Shown: positions 40,611 through 49,354, counted from the stretch's first letter. The stretch is 51,442 nt of DNA from Xanthomonas arboricola (GCF_003353015.1 NZ_QREM01000010.1:555899-607340); one strand, 5' to 3'. The notes: generated by a model not told the origin, from the letters alone. A program made the numbers and translations.

Positions 40611-40814
40611 ATGAAGAAGCGTTGGGGTACTTTGCGGACCGCGTTGATGGCGGCCACGTTCCTGGCCAGTACCGGTTTCGGTGCGTTCCAGGTGATGGCG
40701 GTCGATAACGCACAGCCGAAGACCGAATCGTGTAGTGCGTGGGCCTGCAAAGCCGAGTGTCCGGAGTTTGGCGGCGACCTGGGACAGGGCAACGTCTGCT
40801 ACTGCTGCGGCTGA
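40611..40814 (+). CDS. Small secreted peptide with six cysteines
   Basis: A 67-residue precursor. A strong Sec signal peptide (MKKRWGTLRTALMAATFLAS to about residue 30, FQVMA) precedes a 37-residue mature peptide. It has cysteines at 41, 46, 50, 63, 65 and 66 and ends in CYCCG; Gly and acidic residues dominate between. The ATG follows GGAGTA of the upstream gene end at good spacing. It is coupled to a membrane-anchored thioredoxin-like protein. In layout it recalls the Cys-rich NVEALA-type peptides next to TlpA proteins in Bacteroidetes, but that is an analogy, not homology I can show. Function unknown; candidate disulfide-rich secreted peptide. Confidence 0.8.
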   Translation: MKKRWGTLRTALMAATFLASTGFGAFQVMAVDNAQPKTESCSAWACKAECPEFGGDLGQGNVCYCCG

Positions 40815-40933
40815 CAGCGGCTATCACACCTGCTGCGCAGTTAGGCGTTGTCAGTCGCCTTGGGTCTGACGGCGGGGTCCCCCCGGGCCCCGCCGTTTGC
40901 CCGCCCGCTGCGTGCTGCGGGCCGCACCCAACG

Positions 40934-41106
40934 CAGCGCGCGGTAACGGAAATCACGCAACACCACTGCGCCCCGCCGCGCAGCGTAGATGCCGAGCTTC
41001 AGGCGCAGGAAGCCGCCGACCACGTTGTGGTGAAAGCCGGACATCTCCATGCGTGTGGGGTGGCGAATCCAGTGCCGCCTTTGTCGAAGGAGTATTCGAA
41101 GGTCAT
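40934..41106 (-). pseudogene. Remnant of a GH43-like glycoside hydrolase C-terminus
   Basis: On the minus strand two adjacent frames together read TFEYSFDKGGTGFATP and then TRMEMSGFHHNVVGGFLRLK and ...AVVLRDFRYRAL. This pattern of a beta-sandwich end with a DFRYR motif is that of C-terminal domains of GH43-type beta-xylosidases and arabinofuranosidases. A frameshift lies near 41056. No intact catalytic domain is seen; the sequence up to 41578 gives only scattered pieces in different frames, for example GVTPDTIKTYGG. The rest of the gap 40815-41578 has no gene. Confidence 0.55.
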
Positions 41107-41578
41107 CGCATACGCAGCGCTGCTCCGGCGCGGGCGGATGCGCCGGTGGGTGTTGGGCGCGCGTGCCCACGCCAGAGCGCGGGAATACCCCCGTAGGTTT
41201 TGATGGTGTCCGGCGTAACGCCGATGCCGACGAAGGCGCGGTGGTTGAACCGCACGCGGCTTGCGCAGCGTTGGTGCGCTGTCTTGCGCCCGTCGCACGC
41301 GGCCACGCGGCAAGGATGTCGAGACGGACCGGGTCCTGCGTTATGCGACGCTGGCGAGCGGGTCGGGCTGCAGGCCTACCGCGGCGCTGCACGGCACACG
41401 TACCGGCCCCGTGGCCTGCAATGCTGCACTGCAGCGTGATCTGTTCACTCATGATTGCGATATTCATATGCGAACAGACCGGCATCGGCCGGCTGGTGGA
41501 TGTCGCGATGCCCAGCCCCTGCTTCCCAGATTCCGTAGGCACCTGTCCCGTGACCACCCTGCACGCGGAGCGTGCGGC

Positions 41579-42586
41579 GTGAGCGTTGCGCGGCAGCGTC
41601 TGGGCGGCACTGATGTGCAGCTGTCGGCACTGGGGTTTGGCGCCGCGCCGATCGGCAATCTGTACACCGAAGTGGACGAAGGCCAGGCGCTGGCCGCGGT
41701 GGCGGCTGCGTACCAGGCCGGCATCCGCCACTTCGATACCGCGCCGTACTACGGCTACGGGCTGAGCGAGACCCGCCTGGGCCGTGGCCTGGCCGGTGTG
41801 CCGCGCGCCGCCTACACGCTGTCGACCAAGGTCGGCCGCTGCATCCATGACGATGCGCAGGCCACCGCCGGGCGCGATGGTTTTGCGGTGGCGGGCCGGC
41901 GCGCCGAGTTCGACTACAGCGCCGACGGCGTGCGGCGCGCGTTCGCCTCCAGCCTGGAGCGCCTGGGCACCGACTACATCGACGTGCTGCTGCTGCACGA
42001 CATCGGTGCGCTGACCCACGGCGACACCCACGCCCACGTGCTGCGTCAGGCCCTGGAGGAGGCCTTGCCGGCGATGGCGGAGCTGAAGGCGGCCGGTGCC
42101 TGCGGGGCGATCGGGCTGGGGGTCAACGAGCAGGAGGTGGCGCTGGAGGTGCTGCCACGCTTCCCGCTCGACTGCGTGATGCTGGCCGGCCGCTACACGC
42201 TGCTGGAACAGCACGGCGCCCGCGCGCTGCTCGAGCAGGCGCAGCAGCGCAACGTGGCGATCCTGTCGGCCGGCCCGTACAGCTCCGGCCTGCTCAGCGA
42301 TGCACGCGGCCCCGGCGCCACCTATAACTACGCTCCGGTGGATACCGCCACCTTGCAGCATGCGCAGCGCCTGTATGCGGCGTGCGCGGCGTTCGAGGTG
42401 GACATCGGCGCGGCGGCGTTGCAGTTCCCGCTGGCGCATCCGGCCGTGACCACGGTGGTGGCCGGCATGCGCACCGTGGCCGAGGTGCACTCGGCTGCCA
42501 CGCGGTTGCAGGCGGCGATTCCGCCGGCGCTGTGGCAGCGCCTGCGCGACGGCGGCCTGCTCGACGCGGACCTGCCCACGCCATGA
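41579..42586 (+). CDS. L-fucose dehydrogenase (aldo/keto reductase)
   Basis: A 335-residue aldo/keto reductase that should oxidise L-fucose to L-fucono-lactone with NAD(P). LSALGFGAAPIGNLY begins the barrel; catalytic residues are Asp in FDTAPYYGYG, Tyr in the same stretch, Lys in LSTKVGR and His in VLLLHDIGA. The length and layout fit D-threo-aldose 1-dehydrogenases of fucose pathways. The GTG at 41579 has GGAG upstream at useful spacing and gives a normal N-terminus (SVARQRLGGTDVQLS). It overlaps the lactonase gene by four bases. First gene of the fucose operon. Confidence 0.88.
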   Translation: MSVARQRLGGTDVQLSALGFGAAPIGNLYTEVDEGQALAAVAAAYQAGIRHFDTAPYYGYGLSETRLGRGLAGVPRAAYTLSTKVGRCIHDDAQATAGRDGFAVAGRRAEFDYSADGVRRAFASSLERLGTDYIDVLLLHDIGALTHGDTHAHVLRQALEEALPAMAELKAAGACGAIGLGVNEQEVALEVLPRFPLDCVMLAGRYTLLEQHGARALLEQAQQRNVAILSAGPYSSGLLSDARGPGATYNYAPVDTATLQHAQRLYAACAAFEVDIGAAALQFPLAHPAVTTVVAGMRTVAEVHSAATRLQAAIPPALWQRLRDGGLLDADLPTP

Positions 42587-43455
42587 GCCGCATCGACGCA
42601 CATCTGCATTTCTGGCAACTGGCCCGTGGCGATTACGCCTGGCTGACGCCCGAACTGGCGCCGCTGTATCGCGACTTCGGCCCCGCCGATATCGGGCAGG
42701 CGCTGGACGCGGCCGATATCGAGGGCGTGGTGGTGGTGCAGGCCGCCGCGACCGAGGCCGAAACGCATTACCTGTTCGAGCTGGCGCGCGCCGAGGCGCG
42801 CATTGCCGGCGTGGTGGGTTGGGTCGATTTCGCCGCGCCCGATGCCGCCGCGCGCATCGCTGCGCTGGTGCAGGCCGGCGACGGCATGCTCAAGGGCCTG
42901 CGTCCGATGGTGCAGGACATCGCCGATGCGCAATGGCTGGCCCAGCCCGGACTGGATGCCGCCTTCGACGCCCTGCTCGCCCACGACCTGGCGTTCGATG
43001 CGTTGATCCGCAGCGTACATGTGCCGGCGCTGCAGGCACGCCTGAAGCGCCATCCGCAGCTGCGCGTGGTCGTCGATCACGGCGGCAAGCCGCAGATCGC
43101 CGCAGGCGAATTCGTCGCCTGGGCGGCCGGCATGGCCGCGCTGGCGCAGCATCCCAATGTGCACTGCAAACTCTCCGGCCTGCTGACCGAAGCGGCGCGC
43201 GGCGCCGGCGTGGAGGCGCTGGAGCCGTATGTCGCGCATCTGTTCGCACGCTTCGGCCCGCAGCGCATGCTGTGGGGCAGCGACTGGCCGGTGCTGACCC
43301 AGCGCGCCGAGTACGCGCAGTGGCTGCAGATCGCACAACACCTGGTCGCCACACACGCAGACGGCCATGCCGGAGCGGTGTTCGGCGACAACGCACGCAC
43401 GTTCTATCGTCTGCCACGGCCGGCGGCCCCCACCCACGGAACCTCTTCGGTATGA
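42583..43455 (+). CDS. L-fucono-lactonase (amidohydrolase_2 family)
   Basis: A 290-residue TIM-barrel lactonase that opens L-fuconolactone to L-fuconate. MSRIDAHLHFW provides the H-x-H metal motif at residues 7-9, VVVDHGGKPQ the later His and RMLWGSDWPVL the end-of-barrel Asp. The family includes L-fucono-1,5-lactonases and L-rhamnono-lactonases. Start and stop overlap the neighbours (ATGA both sides), so dehydrogenase, lactonase and ketoacid dehydrogenase are translated together. Assignment to fucose rests on the operon. Confidence 0.9.
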   Translation: MSRIDAHLHFWQLARGDYAWLTPELAPLYRDFGPADIGQALDAADIEGVVVVQAAATEAETHYLFELARAEARIAGVVGWVDFAAPDAAARIAALVQAGDGMLKGLRPMVQDIADAQWLAQPGLDAAFDALLAHDLAFDALIRSVHVPALQARLKRHPQLRVVVDHGGKPQIAAGEFVAWAAGMAALAQHPNVHCKLSGLLTEAARGAGVEALEPYVAHLFARFGPQRMLWGSDWPVLTQRAEYAQWLQIAQHLVATHADGHAGAVFGDNARTFYRLPRPAAPTHGTSSV

Positions 43456-44222
43456 CTGTCTCGATCCCTGCACCTCCCAACGACCGCCTGCATGGCAAGC
43501 GCTGCCTGATCACCGCCGCCGGCGCCGGCATCGGCCGCGAAAGCGCGCTGGCCTGCGCACGCGCCGGTGCGCAGGTGATCGCCACCGATATCGACGCCGC
43601 TGCCCTGCAGGCGCTGGCGGCCGAATCCGATGCCATCACCACCCAGCTGCTGGATGTCACCGACGCGGCGGCGGTTGCCGCGCTGGTCGCCGCGCACGGC
43701 CCGTTCGATGTGTTGTTCAACTGCGCCGGCTTCGTGCACCAGGGCAGCATTCTCGATTGCGACGAGCCGGCCTGGCGGCGCTCGTTCTCGATCAACGTCG
43801 ATGCGATGTACTACACCTGCAAGGCGGTGCTGCCGGGCATGCTCGCGCGCGGCCGCGGCAGCATCATCAACATGTCCTCGGTGGCCTCCAGCATCAAGGG
43901 CGTGCCGAACCGCTTCGTCTACGGCGTCACCAAGGCGGCCGTGATCGGCCTGAGCAAGGCCATCGCCGCCGATTACGTGGCCCAGGGCGTGCGCTGCAAC
44001 GCGATCTGCCCGGGCACCATCAAGACCCCGTCGCTGGGCCAGCGCGTCAAGGCGCTGGGCGGCGACGAACAGGCGGTGTGGAAGAGCTTCACCGACCGCC
44101 AGCCGATGGGTCGCCTGGGCGACCCGCGCGAGATCGCGCAGCTGGTGGTGTACCTGGCCTCGGACGAATCCTCGTTCACCACCGGCCAGACCCATATCAT
44201 CGATGGCGGCTGGTCCAATTGA
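43452..44222 (+). CDS. 2-keto-3-deoxy-L-fuconate dehydrogenase (SDR family)
   Basis: A 256-residue short-chain dehydrogenase that oxidises 2-keto-3-deoxy-L-fuconate to 2,4-diketo-3-deoxy-L-fuconate with NAD. CLITAAGAGIGRE is the glycine-rich coenzyme motif, LFNCAGFVHQG the NAG stretch, and NMSSVASS with YGVTKAAV gives the Ser-Tyr-Lys triad. PGTIKTPSL and DGGWSN end the fold as usual. It is the third coupled gene of the operon. The substrate is inferred from the neighbouring fuconate dehydratase and diketo-acid hydrolase. Confidence 0.9.
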   Translation: MTVSIPAPPNDRLHGKRCLITAAGAGIGRESALACARAGAQVIATDIDAAALQALAAESDAITTQLLDVTDAAAVAALVAAHGPFDVLFNCAGFVHQGSILDCDEPAWRRSFSINVDAMYYTCKAVLPGMLARGRGSIINMSSVASSIKGVPNRFVYGVTKAAVIGLSKAIAADYVAQGVRCNAICPGTIKTPSLGQRVKALGGDEQAVWKSFTDRQPMGRLGDPREIAQLVVYLASDESSFTTGQTHIIDGGWSN

Positions 44223-44381
44223 GCGCGGCAACGCATCGCCGTGCCGCGCACCGCAATCTGCGGCGGCCAGTGTCGGTTGCGAGCCGTACTGGCTTGATTT
44301 GAGCACGCCGTCCTTATCCACCTGATGCATGCGCGCCAGCGTTGCTGGCCGCTCCATTCCTCACCTGCAAAGGAAGACCGC

Positions 44382-45239
44382 ATGAAACTCGTACGCGTTG
44401 GCGCCCCCGGCCAGGAACGTCCCGGCCTGATCGATGACCAAGGCCGCATCCGCGATCTGAGCGGCGTGATCGACGATGTCGCCGGCGAGCACATCACCAA
44501 TGCCGGCCTGGACAAGCTGCGTGCGCTGGATACTTCCACGCTGCCGCTGCTCGAAGGCGAGCTGCGCTATGGCGCCGCCGTGGGGCAGATCGGCAAGTTC
44601 ATCTGCGTGGGCTTGAACTACGCCGACCACGCTGCCGAATCGGGCATGGACGTGCCCAAGATGCCGATTCTCTTCATGAAGGCCACCACCGCGGTGACCG
44701 GGCCCAACGACACCGTGATCATCCCGCGCGGCTCGGTCAAGAGCGACTGGGAAGTTGAACTGGGCGTGGTGATCGGCGATGTGGCGCGCGATGTCTCGGT
44801 GGACGAGGCGCTGAACCACGTCGCCGGCTACGCAGTCATCAACGATCTGTCCGAACGCGAGTTCCAGCTCGAGCACGGCGGCCAGTGGGTCAAGGGCAAG
44901 AGCGCCGATACCTTCGGCCCGATCGGCCCATGGCTGGTCACCCGCGATGAAATCGCCGACCCGCAGAACCTGTCGATGTGGCTGGAGGTCAACGGCCACC
45001 GCTACCAGAACGGCAGCACCCGCACGATGGTGTTCGGCGTGGCCGAACTGGTCAGCCACATCAGCCGCTACATGACGCTGATGCCGGGCGATGTGATCAG
45101 CACCGGCACCCCGCCGGGCGTGGGCCTGGGCCAGAAGCCGCCGGTGTACCTGAAGCCGGGCGACGTGATGGAGCTGGAGATCGAAGGTCTGGGCCGTCAA
45201 CGCCAGCCGGTGGTGGCGCATCCGCGCGATGCGGCTTGA
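44382..45239 (+). CDS. 2,4-diketo-3-deoxy-L-fuconate hydrolase (FAH family)
   Basis: A 285-residue fumarylacetoacetate hydrolase-fold enzyme, expected to split 2,4-diketo-3-deoxy-L-fuconate into pyruvate and L-lactate. Metal-binding residues lie in SDWEVELGVVIG and YAVINDLSERE; KFICVGLNYADHAAESG and LMPGDVISTGTPPGVG are family segments. The ATG follows AAAGGAAG. A gap of 159 bases separates it from the dehydrogenase gene, so it may have its own ribosome loading or promoter. Confidence 0.9.
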   Translation: MKLVRVGAPGQERPGLIDDQGRIRDLSGVIDDVAGEHITNAGLDKLRALDTSTLPLLEGELRYGAAVGQIGKFICVGLNYADHAAESGMDVPKMPILFMKATTAVTGPNDTVIIPRGSVKSDWEVELGVVIGDVARDVSVDEALNHVAGYAVINDLSEREFQLEHGGQWVKGKSADTFGPIGPWLVTRDEIADPQNLSMWLEVNGHRYQNGSTRTMVFGVAELVSHISRYMTLMPGDVISTGTPPGVGLGQKPPVYLKPGDVMELEIEGLGRQRQPVVAHPRDAA

Positions 45240-45328
45240 AGCCTCCTTCTCTTCCAGGACTTCGGTCGTCATGCGAGCCAAGTTGCGCTCAACGCAAGTG
45301 GTAATGCCTGCGCACGATGCTGCCTGAA

Positions 45329-45650
45329 GCCCCTCTCCCCTCGGGAGAGGGGTTGGGGTGAGGGTACGTAGCGACGTATTGGAGCAATTCGACGCCGTGG
45401 TATCTGTTGTTCGACGTGACATGTCGGCGCTGGTGCTGACGCGTCATGTGCAATTTTTTACGGAGTGTGCGGGTGCGTTGAACGTCCAGGCGCTGTAGCG
45501 CGTTGATATCGACGCGTAGTTGGTCGTTGATCTGCGTTGCAGATGCATGGGTACCTGCAGCGCTTCAATCTCTCTGGCGCTTCGCGTTCGTACCCTCACC
45601 CCAGTTCGTACCCTCACCCCAACCCCTCTCCCGGTGGGAGAGGGGCTCTG
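45329..45650. repeat. Inverted pair of Xanthomonas-type repeats between fucose genes
   Basis: At 45331-45368 the module CCCCTCTCCCCTCGGGAGAG is followed by GGGTTGGGGTGAGGGTACG. At about 45589-45646 the same module stands in the opposite direction, with the CGTACCCTCACCCCA unit doubled. The two could pair over the 220-base interval. No gene lies in the 487-base gap 45240-45726. The element probably separates the two halves of the fucose genes transcriptionally. Confidence 0.75.
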
Positions 45651-45726
45651 GTGCCCTTCTCCGTTTGCGTTTCCGTTTTTACTCCGCGCGTTTTTTATTC
45701 CCCGTCTTCCATCGCCCAGGACTTCC

Positions 45727-47049
45727 ATGCGCACCATCATCGCCCTCGACACCCACGACGTCCGCTTCCCCACCTCGCGCGAGCTCGATGGGTCGGATGC
45801 GATGAATCCGGACCCGGATTATTCGGCCGCCTATGTGGTGCTGCGCACCGATGCGCCGGATGACCTGGCCGGCTACGGCCTGGTGTTCACCATCGGCCGC
45901 GGCAACGACGTGCAGACCGCTGCGGTGGCCGCATTGGCCGAGCATGTGGTCGGCCTGTCGGTGGACGAGGTCATCGCCGACCTGGGCGCGTTTGCGCGCC
46001 GGCTCACCAACGACTCGCAGCTGCGCTGGCTGGGTCCGGAAAAGGGCGTGATGCACATGGCCATCGGCGCGGTGATCAACGCCGCCTGGGATCTGGCTGC
46101 ACGCGCGGCGAACAAGCCGCTGTGGCGCTATATCGCCGAGCTCACGCCCGAGCAGCTGGTGGACACCATCGACTTCCGCTACCTCACCGACGCGCTCACC
46201 CGCGACGAAGCGCTGGCGATCCTGCGCGCTGCGCAACCGCAGCGCGCGCAACGCATCGCCACGCTGATCGAACAGGGCTATCCGGCCTACACCACCTCGC
46301 CCGGCTGGCTCGGTTACTCGGACGAGAAACTGGTGCGCCTGGCCAAGGAGGCGGTGGCCGACGGCTTCCGCACCATCAAGCTCAAGGTCGGCGCCAACGT
46401 GCAGGACGACATCCGCCGCTGCCGCCTGGCGCGCGAGGCGATCGGCCCGGACATCGCCATGGCGGTGGACGCCAACCAGCGCTGGGACGTGGGCCCGGCG
46501 ATCGACTGGATGCGCCAGCTGGCCGAATTCGACATCGCCTGGATCGAGGAACCGACCAGTCCGGACGACGTGCTCGGCCACGCCGCGATCCGCCAGGGCA
46601 TCACCCCGGTGCCGGTCTCCACCGGCGAGCACACCCAGAACCGGGTGGTGTTCAAGCAGCTATTGCAGGCCGGCGCGGTGGACCTGATCCAGATCGACGC
46701 CGCGCGCGTGGGCGGGGTCAACGAAAACCTCGCCATCCTGCTGCTGGCTGCCAAGTTCAATGTGCGGGTGTTTCCGCACGCCGGCGGTGTCGGCCTGTGC
46801 GAACTGGTGCAGCATCTGGCGATGGCCGACTTCGTCGCCATCACCGGCCAGATGGAAGACCGTGCAATCGAATTCGTCGACCATCTGCACCAGCATTTCC
46901 TCGATCCGGTGCGCATCCGGCACGGCCGCTACCTGGCCCCGGAGGCGGCGGGTTTCTCTGCGGAAATGCATGCGTCCTCGATCGCGGAGTTCAGCTATCC
47001 GGACGGACGCTTCTGGGTGGAGGATCTGGCCGGCAACGGCAAGGGCTGA
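45727..47049 (+). CDS. fucD: L-fuconate dehydratase (enolase superfamily)
   Basis: A 440-residue enolase-superfamily dehydratase. It removes water from L-fuconate to give 2-keto-3-deoxy-L-fuconate. [14 protein letters not shown] holds the catalytic Lys-x-Lys; metal ligands are Asp in [10 protein letters not shown], Glu in [11 protein letters not shown] and Glu in VSTGEHTQN; the later Asp-His pair is in QIDAARVGG and FPHAGGVG. The enzyme was characterised, with a structure, in Xanthomonas campestris, and this sequence fits it in length. The ATG at 45727 is set by homology; upstream codons come from repeats. An old duplication of its 3' end lies just downstream. Confidence 0.97.
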   Translation: MRTIIALDTHDVRFPTSRELDGSDAMNPDPDYSAAYVVLRTDAPDDLAGYGLVFTIGRGNDVQTAAVAALAEHVVGLSVDEVIADLGAFARRLTNDSQLRWLGPEKGVMHMAIGAVINAAWDLAARAANKPLWRYIAELTPEQLVDTIDFRYLTDALTRDEALAILRAAQPQRAQRIATLIEQGYPAYTTSPGWLGYSDEKLVRLAKEAVADGFRTIKLKVGANVQDDIRRCRLAREAIGPDIAMAVDANQRWDVGPAIDWMRQLAEFDIAWIEEPTSPDDVLGHAAIRQGITPVPVSTGEHTQNRVVFKQLLQAGAVDLIQIDAARVGGVNENLAILLLAAKFNVRVFPHAGGVGLCELVQHLAMADFVAITGQMEDRAIEFVDHLHQHFLDPVRIRHGRYLAPEAAGFSAEMHASSIAEFSYPDGRFWVEDLAGNGKG

Positions 47050-47056
47050 GCACATA

Positions 47057-47258
47057 GCCCCTCATCCGCCCTGCGGGCACCTTCTCCCGCAGGCGGGAGA
47101 AAGGAGCGGTTGGCCGGTCGGACTGCGATCTGGTGGAACGGCTCAGCTGTCAGGACGGACGTTACTGGGTGCAGGAGCTGGCCGGTAGCGCCAGGGGCCG
47201 GTACGCAGCCCCTCATCCGCCCTGCGGGCACCTTCTCCCGCAAGCGGGAGAAGGGAGC
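47057..47258. repeat. Decayed tandem duplication of the fucD 3' end plus hairpin repeat
   Basis: Right after fucD a hairpin module (GCCCCTCATCCGCCCTGCGG, then CTTCTCCCGC/GCGGGAGAA) stands at 47057-47103 and again at 47208-47258. Between them, 47136-47197 repeats the last codons of fucD with changes: it would read CQDGRYWVQELAGSARG against the real [17 protein letters not shown]. The offset is about 151 bases. So a unit of gene end plus repeat was copied in tandem and then diverged. Confidence 0.8.
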
Positions 47259-47447
47259 GCTCGTGTGGCCGGGACTACAAGCCGGCCGGAATGGCTCAGC
47301 CATCGGGTGGGCGCTTTTGGGATCTAAATCTTCCGCCTGGCGGAATTCGGCCCGGCGGAACAACAAACGGCTGACCGGCAGCACGCGGCAGATGCCCAGC
47401 AGGGGGACGTGGCCCAGGCGGACACACCACGCCTGAGCCAATGCGGA

Positions 47448-47500
47448 TCACTCCCTTCTCCCGCGTGCGGGAGAAGGTGCCCGCAGGGCGGATGAGGGCA
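47448..47500. repeat. Inverted hairpin module downstream of the mutarotase gene
   Basis: CCCTTCTCCCGCGTGCGGGA and then GAAGGTGCCCGCAGGGCGGA stand in the opposite sense to the modules at 47057 and 47208. It lies between the convergent fucD and mutarotase units and probably acts as a terminator. Confidence 0.7.
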
Positions 47501-47504
47501 CGGT

Positions 47505-47870
47505 CTAGCGCTGCGCGTCGATCGCCGCACTCAACGCAAAGATCCGCCCGGCCTCGCGCCACTTCTCCCCGGGCGCGCTACCCGGCAGCGGTTTCTGAAA
47601 CCGCCACATCAGGTCTTCCCAGGCCTGGATCCGCGGATCGGCCGCATCCCGCGCCGCCTTGGCCGCCGGATCGTAGGCGTCGCCGACCTCCATCAGCATC
47701 ACCAGGCGGTCGCCGCTGCGAAAGATCTCCAGCTCCAGGATGCCGGCCTGCTGCAACGAGGCCACCACTTCCGGCCAGACCTCGTCGGGCCGATGCCACC
47801 GCTCGTACTCGGCGATCAACTGCGCATCGTCGTGCAGATCCAGCACGTAACACAGGCGCCGCGTACTCAT
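47505..47870 (-). CDS. L-rhamnose/L-fucose mutarotase family protein (DUF718)
   Basis: A 121-residue protein of the L-rhamnose mutarotase family (RhaM type), which interconverts alpha and beta anomers of the sugar. CYVLDLHDDAQLIAEYERWH contains the conserved acidic and His residues, VMLMEVGDAYDP and WEDLMWRFQKPLP are family segments. It is slightly longer than RhaM (about 104). In this operon it most likely works on L-fucose. Its start overlaps the stop of the fucP gene by four bases. Confidence 0.88.
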   Translation of the reverse strand: MSTRRLCYVLDLHDDAQLIAEYERWHRPDEVWPEVVASLQQAGILELEIFRSGDRLVMLMEVGDAYDPAAKAARDAADPRIQAWEDLMWRFQKPLPGSAPGEKWREAGRIFALSAAIDAQR

Positions 47871-49174
47871 GCGCCTGCTCCCGCGCTCACCGGCGCCGCG
47901 CGCCGTGCGCGCAGCGCAAACAGCAGGATCACCGCAAAGCACCCGCCCGGTACCCCCATCGCCCAGTGGATACCGGCCATGTCCGACACCGCGCCCATCA
48001 CTGCCGTCAGCAGTGCACCACCAATGATCGACATCACCAGCAACGACGAGCCCAGCTTGCGCGCGTCGTCATGCAGGCCATCCAGGCCCAGCGCGAAGAT
48101 AGTCGGAAACATCACCGACATGAACACGCTTGCGGCCACCAGTGCGTACAGGCCGGTCCAGCCGGGGAAGGCGATCGCCAGCGCGCACAGCACCAGGTTG
48201 ATCGCGGCAAAACTCGCCAGCAGCCTGGCCGGTGCCAGATAGCGCAACAGCGCGGTGCCGATGAAGCGGCCGGCCATGAACAGCACCAGCGAGATGGTCA
48301 GATACGTGGCCGCGCTTTTTTCCGGCGTGCCCGGCACCGCGTCCTGCAGATAGCGGATCAGATAGCTCCAGATGCCGACCTGCGCGCCCACGTAGAAGAA
48401 CTGCGCCACCACCGAAAACATGAAGCGCCGATTGCGCAACAGTTCGCCGAAACGCGCACGCCGGGGTGCCTGGCCGGCCACGGCATCCGGTGCGCCGCTG
48501 GGAAAGCGCACCAGCGCGATCAGGATCGCCCACAGCACCACCACCGCGCCGATCACCAGGTACGGCGTCTGCACCGCCGCCGATTCGGTGGCGAAGAACG
48601 CCTCGCGTGCGGCTGGCGCCATTGCCGCCAGTTCGGCCGGCGTGTGTTCCACCCCGGAGAAGATGAAGTGCTGGCCGACCAGCACGCCGGTGATCGAGCC
48701 CAAGGGGTTGAATGCCTGGGCCAGGTTCAAGCGCCGTGCCGCGCCTTCTGCCGGGCCGAGCACGGTCACCAGCGGGTTGGCGGTGGTTTCCAGGAACGCC
48801 AGGCCGCTGGCGATCACGAACAAGGCCAGCAGGAACAGCCAGTAGGTGTGCACCTGCGCGGCCGGATAGAACAGGAACGCGCCGCAGGCATACAGCAGCA
48901 GGCCCAGCACCACCGCCGCCTTGTAGCTGTAGCGGCGCATGAACATCGCCGCCGGCATCGCGAACACGAAATAGCCCAGGTAGAACGCGCTCTGCACCAG
49001 GCCTGCCTGCAGGTCGGTCAGCTCGAAGGCCTTCTTGAACTGCTTGATCAGGATGTCGTTGAGGTTGTTGGCCATGCCCCACAAAAAGAACAGGCTGACG
49101 ATCAACAACAGGGGAACCATGGCGGTACGCGCCAGGTTGCCGCGCGGTGACGCGGCAATGTCACTGTGATGCAT
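47867..49174 (-). CDS. fucP: L-fucose permease (MFS)
   Basis: A 435-residue inner-membrane sugar:proton symporter of the FHS family, about 12 transmembrane helices. LFFLWGMANNLNDILIKQFK at the first helix and the following QAGLVQSAFYLGYFVFAMPA are the FucP signature. ETTANPLVTVLGP in the fourth helix region and FYVGAQVGIWSYLIRYLQ in the second half are typical for L-fucose permeases. The ATG at 49174 fits the normal FucP start. It is divergent from the IclR regulator gene and coupled to the mutarotase gene. Confidence 0.93.
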   Translation of the reverse strand: MHHSDIAASPRGNLARTAMVPLLLIVSLFFLWGMANNLNDILIKQFKKAFELTDLQAGLVQSAFYLGYFVFAMPAAMFMRRYSYKAAVVLGLLLYACGAFLFYPAAQVHTYWLFLLALFVIASGLAFLETTANPLVTVLGPAEGAARRLNLAQAFNPLGSITGVLVGQHFIFSGVEHTPAELAAMAPAAREAFFATESAAVQTPYLVIGAVVVLWAILIALVRFPSGAPDAVAGQAPRRARFGELLRNRRFMFSVVAQFFYVGAQVGIWSYLIRYLQDAVPGTPEKSAATYLTISLVLFMAGRFIGTALLRYLAPARLLASFAAINLVLCALAIAFPGWTGLYALVAASVFMSVMFPTIFALGLDGLHDDARKLGSSLLVMSIIGGALLTAVMGAVSDMAGIHWAMGVPGGCFAVILLFALRARRAAPVSAGAGA

Positions 49175-49246
49175 GCGACCGATCCCCTCCCAAGGCTGTG
49201 GCGCTTGCGTTGCTGTGCGGCGAGCGTACTGCGCAGGCCAGCGCCA

Positions 49247-49277
49247 TGCAAATATAAAAACTTTGTTTATATTTGCA
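49247..49277. promoter_or_regulatory. Strong palindromic operator between fucP and the IclR gene
   Basis: TGCAAATATAAA at one end and TTTATATTTGCA at the other are near-perfect inverted halves around seven bases (one mismatch within the inner part). It lies 73 bases before fucP and 78 before the IclR ATG, in a divergent gap. It is far more AT-rich than its surroundings, as expected for a promoter/operator. It is the probable site for the IclR regulator encoded next to it. Confidence 0.75.
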
Positions 49278-49354
49278 CGCGAGAGCCGACCCTCACCGCT
49301 GCCCGCGATGCCTGTACCCTGGCGCGCCGCAGCCTTGCCTGGAGCCGCAGACGG

